Assembly: GCF_017742245.1 (NCBI RefSeq)
Contig: NZ_JAGHKO010000004.1
Location: 1,178,001-1,242,000, forward strand
From: Niastella soli
Lineage (GTDB): Bacteria > Bacteroidota > Bacteroidia > Chitinophagales > Chitinophagaceae
Direction of reading: 5' to 3'
Length of the DNA stretch: 64,000 nucleotides
Part shown: positions 54,336 to 64,000 of the stretch, one piece after another
How the letters are laid out: every line of letters begins with the position of its first letter
Position numbering within the stretch: position 1 is the stretch's first letter
The notes under the pieces: generated by a model
The model's input: only the letters and a program-made list of their open reading frames with translations
What the model was told of the DNA's origin: nothing
Database searches by the model: none
Program-made: the position numbers and the translations under genes

Positions 54336-55620
54336 CACTAAATACAAAAAAAGCTATAGCGCGCGGGATTTTTTTGAACGAATCTACTTTCCACTTTTTT
54401 ATGATCATGAAAAATATATGCAATGGATCTCAAATTCTCCATACGATCAAATCTCCAAGCAAAAACTAACAGGCGATAAAAAGAAAAGACATGAAGCTAA
54501 TAAAAAACTTATTACTGCAATTGAGAAACAAGAAATTGGCATGAGCACCTCCGTTGGTTTTCCGAGTTCGGACGTAATGGCTACAACATCGGGTATGGTT
54601 AGTAATATTAAACTGCCCTTACATTCAGAAAACATATACTTATCCTGGATTGGAGGCGGTTGTGGGATTGGAGTACAAGGTGGACTGTCTTTGTATATTG
54701 ATAACGCTGAAGTATTAATGCTTGTTTTCGAAGGCTGGAAATTGTACAGAAAAGAATATTTAAACAAGCTAAAAAAACTTAGAGGAAACCAGATGGACAC
54801 CTGGAATGGGCAATGGCTTGCACATGCTATGGATACTAATTTTAATCCTAAAAAGCCATTAGCAGAGTTCAATCCAATTGAAACAGATAAAGCAGGCAAT
54901 ATGCAATTATCAACTCAAAACTGGCTTAAAGTTATTTTTGGATTAACAAACAAAATAAAAAATCATATAGTTACTGGATACATTTTTAGTCTTGGCAACA
55001 CAAATTTCACCGTTGGCTTTATACCATTTAATCTGCCTCAAATTAAACATCCGATAGAATTGTATAAAATAATATTCGGAGAAAATGAGTATTTGAAGAA
55101 TGCAAAACAGATTGAAGGTTTATTTGGATCGGAACATTCCTTTCTCAAATGCTGTGAAATGGGCGCAATTGGAATAAAAGCACTTGAGCCAAAAGGATTG
55201 AAGGGTTACATTTTTCTACAAAATGGAGAAATGAAAATGCCTGATTATAAAAAGCAAACTCAAATTGTAACTTATAACACTTATATAACCTGGATATTAT
55301 CTATGCTAAACGCAACTGAAACGCTTTGGGAAAAGGCGGGAGCTTATGCCCAAATCTTATTAACATATGAACAAAGTGCTAAAAAGGGAAGCACCAAAAA
55401 AGGAAATGAAGTTAGCTTCATTTTAAAATCTTCTTACCCAAAGCAATTTATTGACGCATTAACTGTATTGTTGGAAGATAATAATATCGATCTAAAAGCA
55501 ATTAATAAAATTGCTGAAGAAGCCGACAGAATGCCTAAAGAAAATTTCCCATACTTTCTGTCTTTAATTCGCTTCAAGTATGCTTATCATAAAAATCTTC
55601 TAAAAACTTCAAAACTATAA
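54292..55620 (+). CDS. cas8: Candidate Cas8 large subunit (divergent)
   Basis: 442 residues, overlapping cas3 by 44 bp; the next in-frame Met is residue 43, so this start is accepted. It is called Cas8 by position between cas3 and cas7 and by elimination. I see no zinc CxxC pairs and no nuclease motif. Notable segments are FFERIYFPLFYDHEKYMQW, SWIGGGCGIGVQGG and TWNGQWLAHAMD. The last 127 residues are helical and begin at an internal Met (55237) with GGAG eight bases before it. This could be an internally started Cas11, as established in some I-B systems, but is not shown here. Confidence 0.6.
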   Translation: MIASKIGKTFLTAYNTKYKKSYSARDFFERIYFPLFYDHEKYMQWISNSPYDQISKQKLTGDKKKRHEANKKLITAIEKQEIGMSTSVGFPSSDVMATTSGMVSNIKLPLHSENIYLSWIGGGCGIGVQGGLSLYIDNAEVLMLVFEGWKLYRKEYLNKLKKLRGNQMDTWNGQWLAHAMDTNFNPKKPLAEFNPIETDKAGNMQLSTQNWLKVIFGLTNKIKNHIVTGYIFSLGNTNFTVGFIPFNLPQIKHPIELYKIIFGENEYLKNAKQIEGLFGSEHSFLKCCEMGAIGIKALEPKGLKGYIFLQNGEMKMPDYKKQTQIVTYNTYITWILSMLNATETLWEKAGAYAQILLTYEQSAKKGSTKKGNEVSFILKSSYPKQFIDALTVLLEDNNIDLKAINKIAEEADRMPKENFPYFLSLIRFKYAYHKNLLKTSKL

Positions 55621-55625
55621 ATTTT

Positions 55626-56783
55626 ATGCAGGCTCAAACAGCTCAAAGTCCTTACTTATTTATCCGAGGATTAAAGAGAGTAGACCATACTGTGTTTTGT
55701 GTTCAGGATGGTCAAAAATTTTACTATGACGCGTTATTTAAGGATAGATTCGGCAATTCGCTCCGTTTACCTTACTCAAGTGGACAACAGGTTAAACGTT
55801 CAATTCTGCAATCGTTTTTGACAAAATTAAACAAAAACGAGGCCCCCACGACGTTTGTATTTGATGGAGTTAACCTGGAAGAAGGCGAAGTATTATCCGT
55901 TTGTGACCCTTCTTATCCCGATCAATTAATCGGCGGATGGATGTCTATCCCAAAAGGGGGAAAAGAACGTGCTGTTAAAAGAAGAAGTCCACTATCTATA
56001 TCAGCTATGAGGCCATTACATCCCTTATTAGTAGGTTACACTACTGAAAATGTAACTTTTGACAGAAGTAACAAACCAGAGCTGCATAGAGTTATCGTAA
56101 GGGATAGCCAAGGCAAGCAATTAACAGACGATCAAATTGAAGATATTCTTGCAGGAACAGCCAGGAGTTTAAGAAGAAAGTGGATCCCCAACAAAAACGG
56201 TTCCGGAGCTAGGACAAGTGGCTTATTTGTATACGACGTTGTGATTGATCTGAGAACACTTTTCTGTGTATCGCTTAATTCCAATGAACCAGAGCTAAGA
56301 AAAGATGAAAACGAATCAAACCTTGACAAAACAATTTTCAGATTAAAAAAGTTAGGATGGAAAGAAGGAACTAATGATTTCGGAAAATGCCTGATATGTC
56401 CAAAAAAAGATCAAAAGGATAAAAATGGTAAAATATTACAGTTAGGTAGAGATTCCATAATAAAAGCCTTGGCAGAAGCATTATTAGACTGGCGAATCAC
56501 TACAAATCAGGCCAGAACTTTAGATATTCAAAGTACGCTGGCAATTTCAATAAGTGACAATGCAAATAAAATTGCTGCTGCCATTCGCTCTAAACTTGTT
56601 GTAGAAAGTGAGGAGCCAAAAGCAGTCCCAATCGTTGCAGAAAAATTACCGGGCATAGAAACGTTTGTTACCCTGGCAGGGGCTGGATATTTAGTCACAA
56701 CAAATGAAACGTATGATGCACTTGATAAGGCCCAGAAGAGACTTACTGATTTGATGCTCGCGTTTGATTATGAAAATCAATGA
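55626..56783 (+). CDS. cas7: Cascade backbone subunit Cas7 (DevR/Cst2-like)
   Basis: 385 residues. YLFIRGLKRVDHTVF and PYSSGQQVKRSILQSF (residues 50-64) carry the Cas7-type helix that follows the first strand. Later SISAMRPLHPLL and TSGLFVYDVVIDLRTLF match the RRM core of this family. Cas7 lines the crRNA in multiple copies. It starts five bp after cas8 and is the last cas gene; the array begins 178 bp downstream on the same strand. Confidence 0.82.
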   Translation: MQAQTAQSPYLFIRGLKRVDHTVFCVQDGQKFYYDALFKDRFGNSLRLPYSSGQQVKRSILQSFLTKLNKNEAPTTFVFDGVNLEEGEVLSVCDPSYPDQLIGGWMSIPKGGKERAVKRRSPLSISAMRPLHPLLVGYTTENVTFDRSNKPELHRVIVRDSQGKQLTDDQIEDILAGTARSLRRKWIPNKNGSGARTSGLFVYDVVIDLRTLFCVSLNSNEPELRKDENESNLDKTIFRLKKLGWKEGTNDFGKCLICPKKDQKDKNGKILQLGRDSIIKALAEALLDWRITTNQARTLDIQSTLAISISDNANKIAAAIRSKLVVESEEPKAVPIVAEKLPGIETFVTLAGAGYLVTTNETYDALDKAQKRLTDLMLAFDYENQ

Positions 56784-56961
56784 GCGCATTAATGGACAAT
56801 TAGCAAATCTTTTAATTTTCTATATTCCTCGATGTTGTTTACTTCTCCAAATATCTGAACTTTTAATAGCATCAAATAGCGAAACATAGGAAGTGGACGA
56901 CAATCCAAATCCTCATTGGTTTACATTGGGAATTTAAACACTAAACAGGAAGCAGTTTGGC
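56784..56961 (+). promoter_or_regulatory. Candidate CRISPR leader
   Basis: 178 bp A+T-rich region between cas7 and the first recognisable repeat. It is upstream in the direction set by the ATTGAAAC tag at the repeat 3' end. A weak repeat remnant (cattgggaatttaaac, ending 56939) may already be present. No promoter box was identified. Confidence 0.45.
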
Positions 56962-59900
56962 GTTTGAACTGTACCATAGAGGAATTGAAACTAGGTTGTG
57001 ATATATTGATCCAGATCCATTGTCGTGTTCCAATCGCACCATATAGGAATTGAAATATTTAAGAGGATGTGATTTGGCGTTTAAATTGCACCACAGAGGA
57101 ATTGAAACAACTTATTAAACGATAGGTCGAAGACTTATGTGCCAGCTCGTGTCGCACTATGGACGAAAAACGCACAACACCTTGTTTGGGAATTGGCATA
57201 GAGCATTGTTTGAACTGCACCTTAAATGAATTGAAATTCGGAAGCTCTTTGACATATAGGAACAAAAATGTTTATTAATTATATCATAGAAAAATTGAAA
57301 CGAACAGCTTTTCTTTATCAGCAATCAACATCACGCGAGTATTCAAATCAAACCATAGAGGAATTATAACAACAGGAAGCACAGCTGCTTAGTAGACATC
57401 TCCTTGCATGAATTGCACCACAGAGGAATTGAAACGATGAACGCGGTATGTGTGACCGAATGTTGGACTTAATAAATTACACCATGATAGAATTGAAACT
57501 TACATGATCTTATAGGAAGCACTGTAAATGTTCTTTTTGAATTGCACCATATAGGAATTGAAACTGTCAAACGACAGGGCGCCCTGGATGAAGTTTGGGT
57601 TTGATTTGCACCATACAGGAATTGAAACTAATTCACGCGGCCTACCTTGTAGTTGGGTAACCGGGTTTGATTTGCACCATACAGGAATTGAAACTCGGTA
57701 GCAACGATCTAACCTTCGCGGCTACATCAAGTTTGATTTGCACCATACAGGAATTGAAACCCTGATACAACTACGAAGGTTATCACTGATTCAGTTGGTT
57801 TGATTTGCACCATACAGGAATTGAAACAAGTTTAGGAAATACTTTTCAGTTAGATGCGCCGCCGTTTGATTTGCACCATACAGGAATTGAAACCCATTGA
57901 AGTAGCCGCTCCATCGGATCTGCGCTTATCGATTGATTTGCTGCGCGAATTTTCGCGACGGATTTTATAGTTCAAATTGCACCATACAGGAATTGAAACG
58001 GTAAGAAGGATAGTATAGCCAGTTGGGTGTTTAGTGTTTGATTTGCACCATACAGGAATTGAAACTACATAACAATGGTTGTTTCTTTTCGAGATGGCTT
58101 GTTTGATTTGCACCATACAGGAATTGAAACAGAGAACACGCCAGCTTTAACTTCTCTTTCAGTTGTTTGATTTGCACCATACAGGAATTGAAACTCGCTG
58201 GTAGTACAATATTCGTGGGTACGCGAATAGTGTTTGATTTGCACCATACAGGAATTGAAACTTCCCAAGCCCATATTTTCTTTTTTTTGATTAGGACGTT
58301 TGATTTGCACCATACAGGAATTGAAACTAAGGTCAGTAAATACACATTACACTTAGCCCCAGGTTTGATTTGCACCATACAGGAATTGAAACATTGGTTT
58401 ATCATTAAATTGAAGCGTTGCGTTTTCTAGTTTGATTTGCACCATACAGGAATTGAAACTAGTCAGCATCCAACGGGTTTGTAATTTTCAATCTAGTTTG
58501 ATTTGCACCATACAGGAATTGAAACTTGAATCACCCTCGGTTACTCTGATTCATTCGTTTAGTTTGATTTGCACCATACAGGAATTGAAACTTGAATCAC
58601 CCTCGGTTACTCTGATTCATTCGTTTAGTTTGATTTGCACCATACAGGAATTGAAACTAGTCAGCATCCAACGGGTTTGTAATTTTCAATCTAGTTTGAT
58701 TTGCACCATACAGGAATTGAAACATAATTTCGTGGAGCTGCCCCATATGGCCGATGTAGTTTGATTTGCACCATACAGGAATTGAAACTTACTGCTGCAT
58801 AACAGTCATCGCCATATAGCGAGTGTTTGATTTGCACCATACAGGAATTGAAACAAAGATTTGATTCTTATTGATGGCAATAAGGTACCGCGTTTGATTT
58901 GCACCATACAGGAATTGAAACAAGGGAGCCGAACCCTGTAATTCTTTAATCCATCCTGGTTTGATTTGCACCATATAGGAATTGAAACCCATCATTGGGC
59001 ACTGGGGTCCATGAAGAAAAAAACGTTCCAATTGCACCATAGAGGAATTGAAACCCTTCTACCTGAACTTTGTCTTTTGGAGTAAAGTAGCACCAATCGC
59101 ACGAAAGAAAAATTGAAACTGCTTTTCTGTTGTTCTATCAACAATAGCGGATTGTTGTTCCAATTGCACCGTATAGGAATTGAAACAAAATTGTCTTTTG
59201 TTGTAGTGTATTGAGTTCATCAGAACTGAATTGCACACCATAGAGGATTGAAACCGAGCTACAAAAGAAAATACTATCCAGTTGCTTGAATTGCACCATA
59301 TAGGAATTGAAACCATTTCACGTTTGAAAAACTTGCCGAAAAATTCGGTATTGATTTGCACCATACAGGAATTGAAACGTGGTGATGTGACGCTGTTTTT
59401 CATGACCAGCTTGCGTTTGATTTGCACCATACAGGAATTGAAATATGTGTAAGCGTGCCATAATAAAAAATTTAACAGGGTTCCAATTGTACCATATTGG
59501 AATTGAAACATTATGCTTTGCATCTGTGCAATACACAATTGCAAGATTCTAATTGCACCATTGAGGAATTAAAACTGTACTACGCCTTTAGGCGACGGCT
59601 AGTATAGTAACACAATTGCACCATACAGGAATTGAAACGTGTATCACTTGCCTATTTCGGGATCGGGCATCTTGGTTTCAATAGCACCATATAGGAATTG
59701 AAATAGCACAGTGTTGTAAAAGGCTTTTAGCTTATTGTCAGCCCCAATTGCACCATATAGGAATTGAAACTGGGTTGATGAGGCCGGCATGGTTAAAGTC
59801 CTATTGTTTGATTTGCACCATACAGGAATTGAAACCTTACTATTAACCGTGCTAACGTAGTCGTTCCAGTTGTTTGATTTGCACCATTCAGGAATTGAAA

Positions 59901-62900
59901 CGACCATAGCCACCAGGGCAACCAGGGCGCCGCCAGCAGTTTGATTTGCACCATACAGGAATTGAAACCCGAATTGGTGGCAACAGAATCGAAAGGAAAT
60001 GGGAGTTTGATTTGCACCATACAGGAATTGAAACAATGCAGCCACTAACAAAGTAGCCAAAGCGATTTTGTTTAATTTGCACCATACAGGAATTGAAACT
60101 ACGTGTCTGCTCAATTATGGCGTCGATGGCTTCGCAGTTCCAATTGCACCACACCGGAATTGAAATCAATTTTAGTTCTTTTATAAGTCACAATTATCAG
60201 ATTTGAATTGTACCATAGAGGAATTCATCCACTTTTGCGAAACCGTTTGATTTGCATCATACAGGAATTGAAACTTGCAAACGCCTCGATCATAGCATTT
60301 GCCGCGTCCGGTTTGATTTGCACCATACAGGAATTGAAACATTGCTCCAGGAATGTAAATACCATCGTTGCCATCGTTTGAATTGCACCATATAGGAATT
60401 GAAACCGATATCTGAGAGCAGTGCTTCCCATGTTAGATATCAGTTTGAATTGCACCACATAGGAATTGAAACCGCACAGCAGTCATCGTAATGTCGGCCA
60501 GCGGCGCGGTTTGATTTGCACCATACAGGAATTGAAACTGGGCATCAACGGGGCTTTCACTTAAGGGATACAGGTTTGATTTGCACCATACAGGAATTGA
60601 AACATGAAATTGTCGTCTGGTGGAAGCTTTACCGAGTTTGTTTGATTTGCACCATACAGGAATTGAAACGTGTGTGATCGTTTTCTTACTCATCTGCCGC
60701 CCCCGTTTGATTTGCACCATACAGGAATTGAAACATCATACATACAACCTGAAATGCCGCCGCCAATACAGTTTGATTTGCACCATACAGGAATTGAAAC
60801 AATAGGGGCTGGATCCAATATACCCGCGTCCATGCCCGTTTGATTTGCACCATACAGGAATTGAAACTTACTTTAGTCTTATTTTTCTTCGGTGGTACAA
60901 GCGTTTGATTTGCACCATACAGGAATTGAAACTGATTAAGGATACTTAACTTCCCACCCGGCCAAAGAGTTTGATTTGCACCATACAGGAATTGAAACAT
61001 GTAGTTTAGGTTGGCAACGGTGTCAGGATTCAGCGTTTGATTTGCACCATACAGGAATTGAAACGGTAACAGTGATGACGTAGTGTGGAGGCAGGATGAA
61101 GTTTGATTTGCACCATACAGGAATTGAAACTTGCGAATGGAAATCATGAGTCTGCATTTTAAGTGTGTTTGATTTGCACCATACAGGAATTGAAACTATA
61201 GGTTAGAAAGAGGGTCAAGACGAATACCTTGTAGTTTGATTTGCACCATACAGGAATTGAAACTCAACATGGAGGCGGTCATCTCGAACATGAAATTCGT
61301 TTGATTTGCACCATACAGGAATTGAAACGGATTTGTACAGCCAAGGCCTCAAAGGGACGCAGGGTTTGATTTGCACCATACAGGAATTGAAACTTAATTA
61401 TAGTCGCTTTGGTTTATGGGGCAGTAGGGTTTGATTTGCACCATACAGGAATTGAAACTATTTTACTGATGTTTATAATATGTGGAGTAACTCGGGTTTG
61501 ATTTGCACCATACAGGAATTGAAACAAAGAAGTAACTGCACAACACCCAGACCCATCCATGTTTGATTTGCACCATACAGGAATTGAAACGTTACTCGGG
61601 GTAACTTTCATTGCGCTGCGTTGGCAGTTTGATTTGCACCATACAGGAATTGAAACTGTCTGCAGGCTCACCAAAGGCGTTCTCTCCGTACGTTTGATTT
61701 GCACCATACAGGAATTGAAACAGAGAACACGCCAGCTTTAACTTCTCTTTCAGTTGTTTGATTTGCATCATACAGGAATTGAAACTTGCAAACGCCTCGA
61801 TCATAGCATTTGCCGCGTCCGGTTTGATTTGCACCATACAGGAATTGAAACCTATATATATCGAGCAGGTGCCCGCTGATTGTTCTGTTTGATTTGCACC
61901 ATATAGGAATTGAAACGGCATTGATATAAACGACAGGAATAAGTGACAAAGTGTTTGATTTGCACCATACAGGAATTGAAACCCCTCAACCTGAATTTTG
62001 TCTTTTGGCGTGAAGTGTTTGAATTGCACCATATAGGAATTGAAACTTGATGTAGATCAAAAAAGAAAGCCCGTACTGATCGTTTGAATTGCACCATATA
62101 GGAATTGAAACTCGCCAAACGTTTTGACCGCTCACTCCCAATTACCGTCTTAATTACACTATAGTGGAATTGGAAACCCATCATTCGGCACCAGAAAGAA
62201 GGTCGCTAAAAAAACACCGCGGCTGCATGACACTTGTTATTGTTTGAATTGCACCATACAGGAATTGAAACTCCTGTTCTCACACTACAACGCCACCCGT
62301 GCTTGCAAAGTTTGAATTGCACCACACAGGAATTGAAACAAATTAAAAGAATCTGACAATATAGATAAGCTGGCAATCTGAATTGCACCATACAGGAATT
62401 GAAACGAAGAACTGCTGAGACGGCAGTTATATAAGGAGTTTGTTTGAATTGCACCATATAGGAATTGAAACGTTATGTAATTGCCTGCCGCCTGTTTGCC
62501 GGCTATCGTTTGATTTGCACCATACAGGAATTGGAACTAATACAGGGTTGACATTTGAGAGAAAGACCGTCAGTTTGAATTGCACCATTAAGGAATCGAA
62601 ACGAAGAGAGTAAAGATATCGTTACTGATTCTTTTGATTTGCACCATACAGGAATTGAAACCTTTTTATGGATGATATTTTTGGCCGGGAGTTCTTTGCT
62701 TCAATTGACAGCCAAGTTTGAATTGCACCATGTAGGAATTGAAACTGGAAGCCCTCAGAATTGGAGTAGCGCAAGACCGGTTTAAATTGTACCATATAGG
62801 AATTGAAACATTTATAAAAAACCTCGAAACGACGAAGGTCATTGGGTTTGATTTGCACCATATAGGAATTGAAACAACTTGGTTGGCGCGAATGTTCGCG

Positions 62901-64000
62901 ACGGATTTTATAGTTCAAATTGCACCATACAGGAATTGAAACTTTTTAAATGATCCAGTTAACCATTCGTACCCCGTTTTTTGATTTGCACCATACAGGA
63001 ATTGAAACTACGATGAAAAAAAAGAAATAACACTTAAAAAGTAAGTTCCAATTGGAGCATACCGGAATTGAAATCGATTTTAGTTCTTTTTCTACATCAC
63101 ACTATCGGATTTAAATTGCACCATGGAGGAATTGAAACGACGACCAGGCAATACAGGAAAATATCACAAAGGCAACACAATCGCACCAAAGGGGAATAGA
63201 AACTCGAGGATGCGCGTGAGTACAACAACGAGTAATTCACCTGAATTGCACCATTGAGGAATTGAAACAGCACATAATCATTAAAGGCATCCATGATGAC
63301 TATGCCAGAATTGCACCATAGAGGAATTGAAACGCCATTGTGTTAACATCGTTAACCGATGAAGCAAGTCTGAATTGCACCATACAGGAATTGAAACCAT
63401 TTCACGTTTGAAAAACTGGCCGAAAAATTCGGCGTTTGATTTGCACCATACAGGAATTGAAACTTGAGAAACCCGTCCTCAATCTCGCTAACGGTCTGGT
63501 TTGATTTGCACCATACAGGAATTGAAACCCATTTAACGACGCCGTACCAGATGGGGCACCGCTAGTTTGAATTGCACCATACAGGAATTGAAACACAGTT
63601 GACCTGGTATAACCGCCACCGGGTATTTAGTTTGATTTGCACCATCCAGGAATTGAAACAACCAGACGATCGGCATCATAGGCGAGTTAGGCCTGTTTGA
63701 TTTGCACCATAGAGGAATTGAAACATCTGTAGGACGCCCCTCACCTCACTGGCAGTATGGTTTGAATTGTACCATATAGGAATTGAAACATGTAAAGGTT
63801 TAGATAAGGTAATGCCATTTTTTTAGTTTAATTGCACCATACAGGAATTGAAACTGATTTGGACAAGGAAAAATATGCTGAACAGAAAGTTTGAATTGTA
63901 CCAAATAGGAATTGAATCATAAGGCGCCACTGTAGCTACCGGATTGCTGTAAGGTTCCAATTGCACCATATAGGAATTGAAAGTACCTTGCAAGCCATGA
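56962..64000 (+). CRISPR. Very large type I CRISPR array, about 107 repeats, open at right edge
   Basis: By hand I count about 107 copies of a 30-nt repeat, consensus GTTTGATTTGCACC then ATACAGG then AATTGAAAC, with spacers mostly 34-37 nt. The second form has GTTTGAATTG and ATATAGG. The 8-nt ATTGAAAC end gives the plus strand as transcript, so the cas genes and leader are upstream. Perfect repeats fill 57599-58950 and most of 59806-61982. Decayed forms fill 56962-57564, 58959-59770 and much of 62017-63983. Irregular gaps occur at 57057 (22 nt), 57894 (76), 60230 (15), 62178 (64) and 62662 (54). Duplicated and near-duplicated spacers are described separately. The array continues past 64000. 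Confidence 0.98.

Noticed and set aside
56916-56939. Possible extra repeat just before the first counted one
   Set aside because: Only the last part (cattgggaatttaaac) resembles the repeat and the following gap is 22 nt, so it was left out of the count.
57850-63596. Many overlapping minus- and plus-strand frames with repeated peptides such as FQFLYGANQT, SIPVWCKSN and ICTIQELK
   Set aside because: These are translations of the CRISPR repeat in different frames with spacer-derived filler; they are not proteins.

Overview
The window reads as a chromosomal segment of a soil or plant-associated Bacteroidota bacterium, most likely a Chitinophagaceae (Chitinophaga/Niastella-like) relative. The evidence is two SusC/SusD pairs, a type IX secretion sorting domain on a pectin lyase, Gfo/Idh/MocA oxidoreductases with Tat-like leaders, FtsX-type permeases, no strong Shine-Dalgarno signals, and intergenic 'cttcaacttt'/'aataacc' simple repeats of the kind common in this phylum. 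No rRNA, tRNA or intact insertion sequence was seen. The genus is an inference.

Region 1 (1-20127, all minus strand) is a pectin-utilisation locus. It holds a SusC/SusD pair (SusD cut by the window edge), a large secreted PL11-type rhamnogalacturonan lyase, a PL10-type pectate lyase, three consecutive Gfo/Idh/MocA oxidoreductases, and a second SusD/SusC pair. The second SusC is split in two frames at a nine-G homopolymer. Several hairpin terminators and candidate operators lie between the genes, and two copies of a dispersed nested-inverted-repeat element occur here.

Region 2 (20491-31550) holds an FtsX-type permease, a third copy of the dispersed element, a heterodimeric ABC exporter with one predicted degenerate ATP site, a small P-loop kinase, and a two-component system (TPR-HisKA_2 kinase plus REC-sigma54 activator with GAFTGA). 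Region 3 (31728-39512, plus strand) holds alpha/beta hydrolases and a tight cassette of mostly exported hydrolases with a DoxX protein, a YdcZ-type membrane protein and an outer-membrane porin. It ends at a clear terminator. Region 4 (39780-50112) holds a class V aminotransferase, a three-gene exported operon of unknown role, tryptophanase, a thioredoxin-like protein, and a minus-strand group of ferredoxin, TrhP-type U32 protein, thioesterase and a DGC-domain protein.

Region 5 (50882-64000) is a type I (I-B-like) CRISPR-Cas locus, visibly A+T-richer than region 1. The plus-strand operon is cas6-cas5-cas3-cas8(candidate)-cas7, followed by a very large array of about 107 repeats by hand count that still runs at the right edge. 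No cas1, cas2 or cas4 is present in the window. The array is the most unusual part. Blocks of perfect repeats alternate with blocks of decayed ones, and the leader-proximal end is decayed. It contains duplicated, reshuffled and fused spacers. At least two spacer pairs differ almost only at synonymous codon positions, as if taken from the same protein-coding site of related phages.
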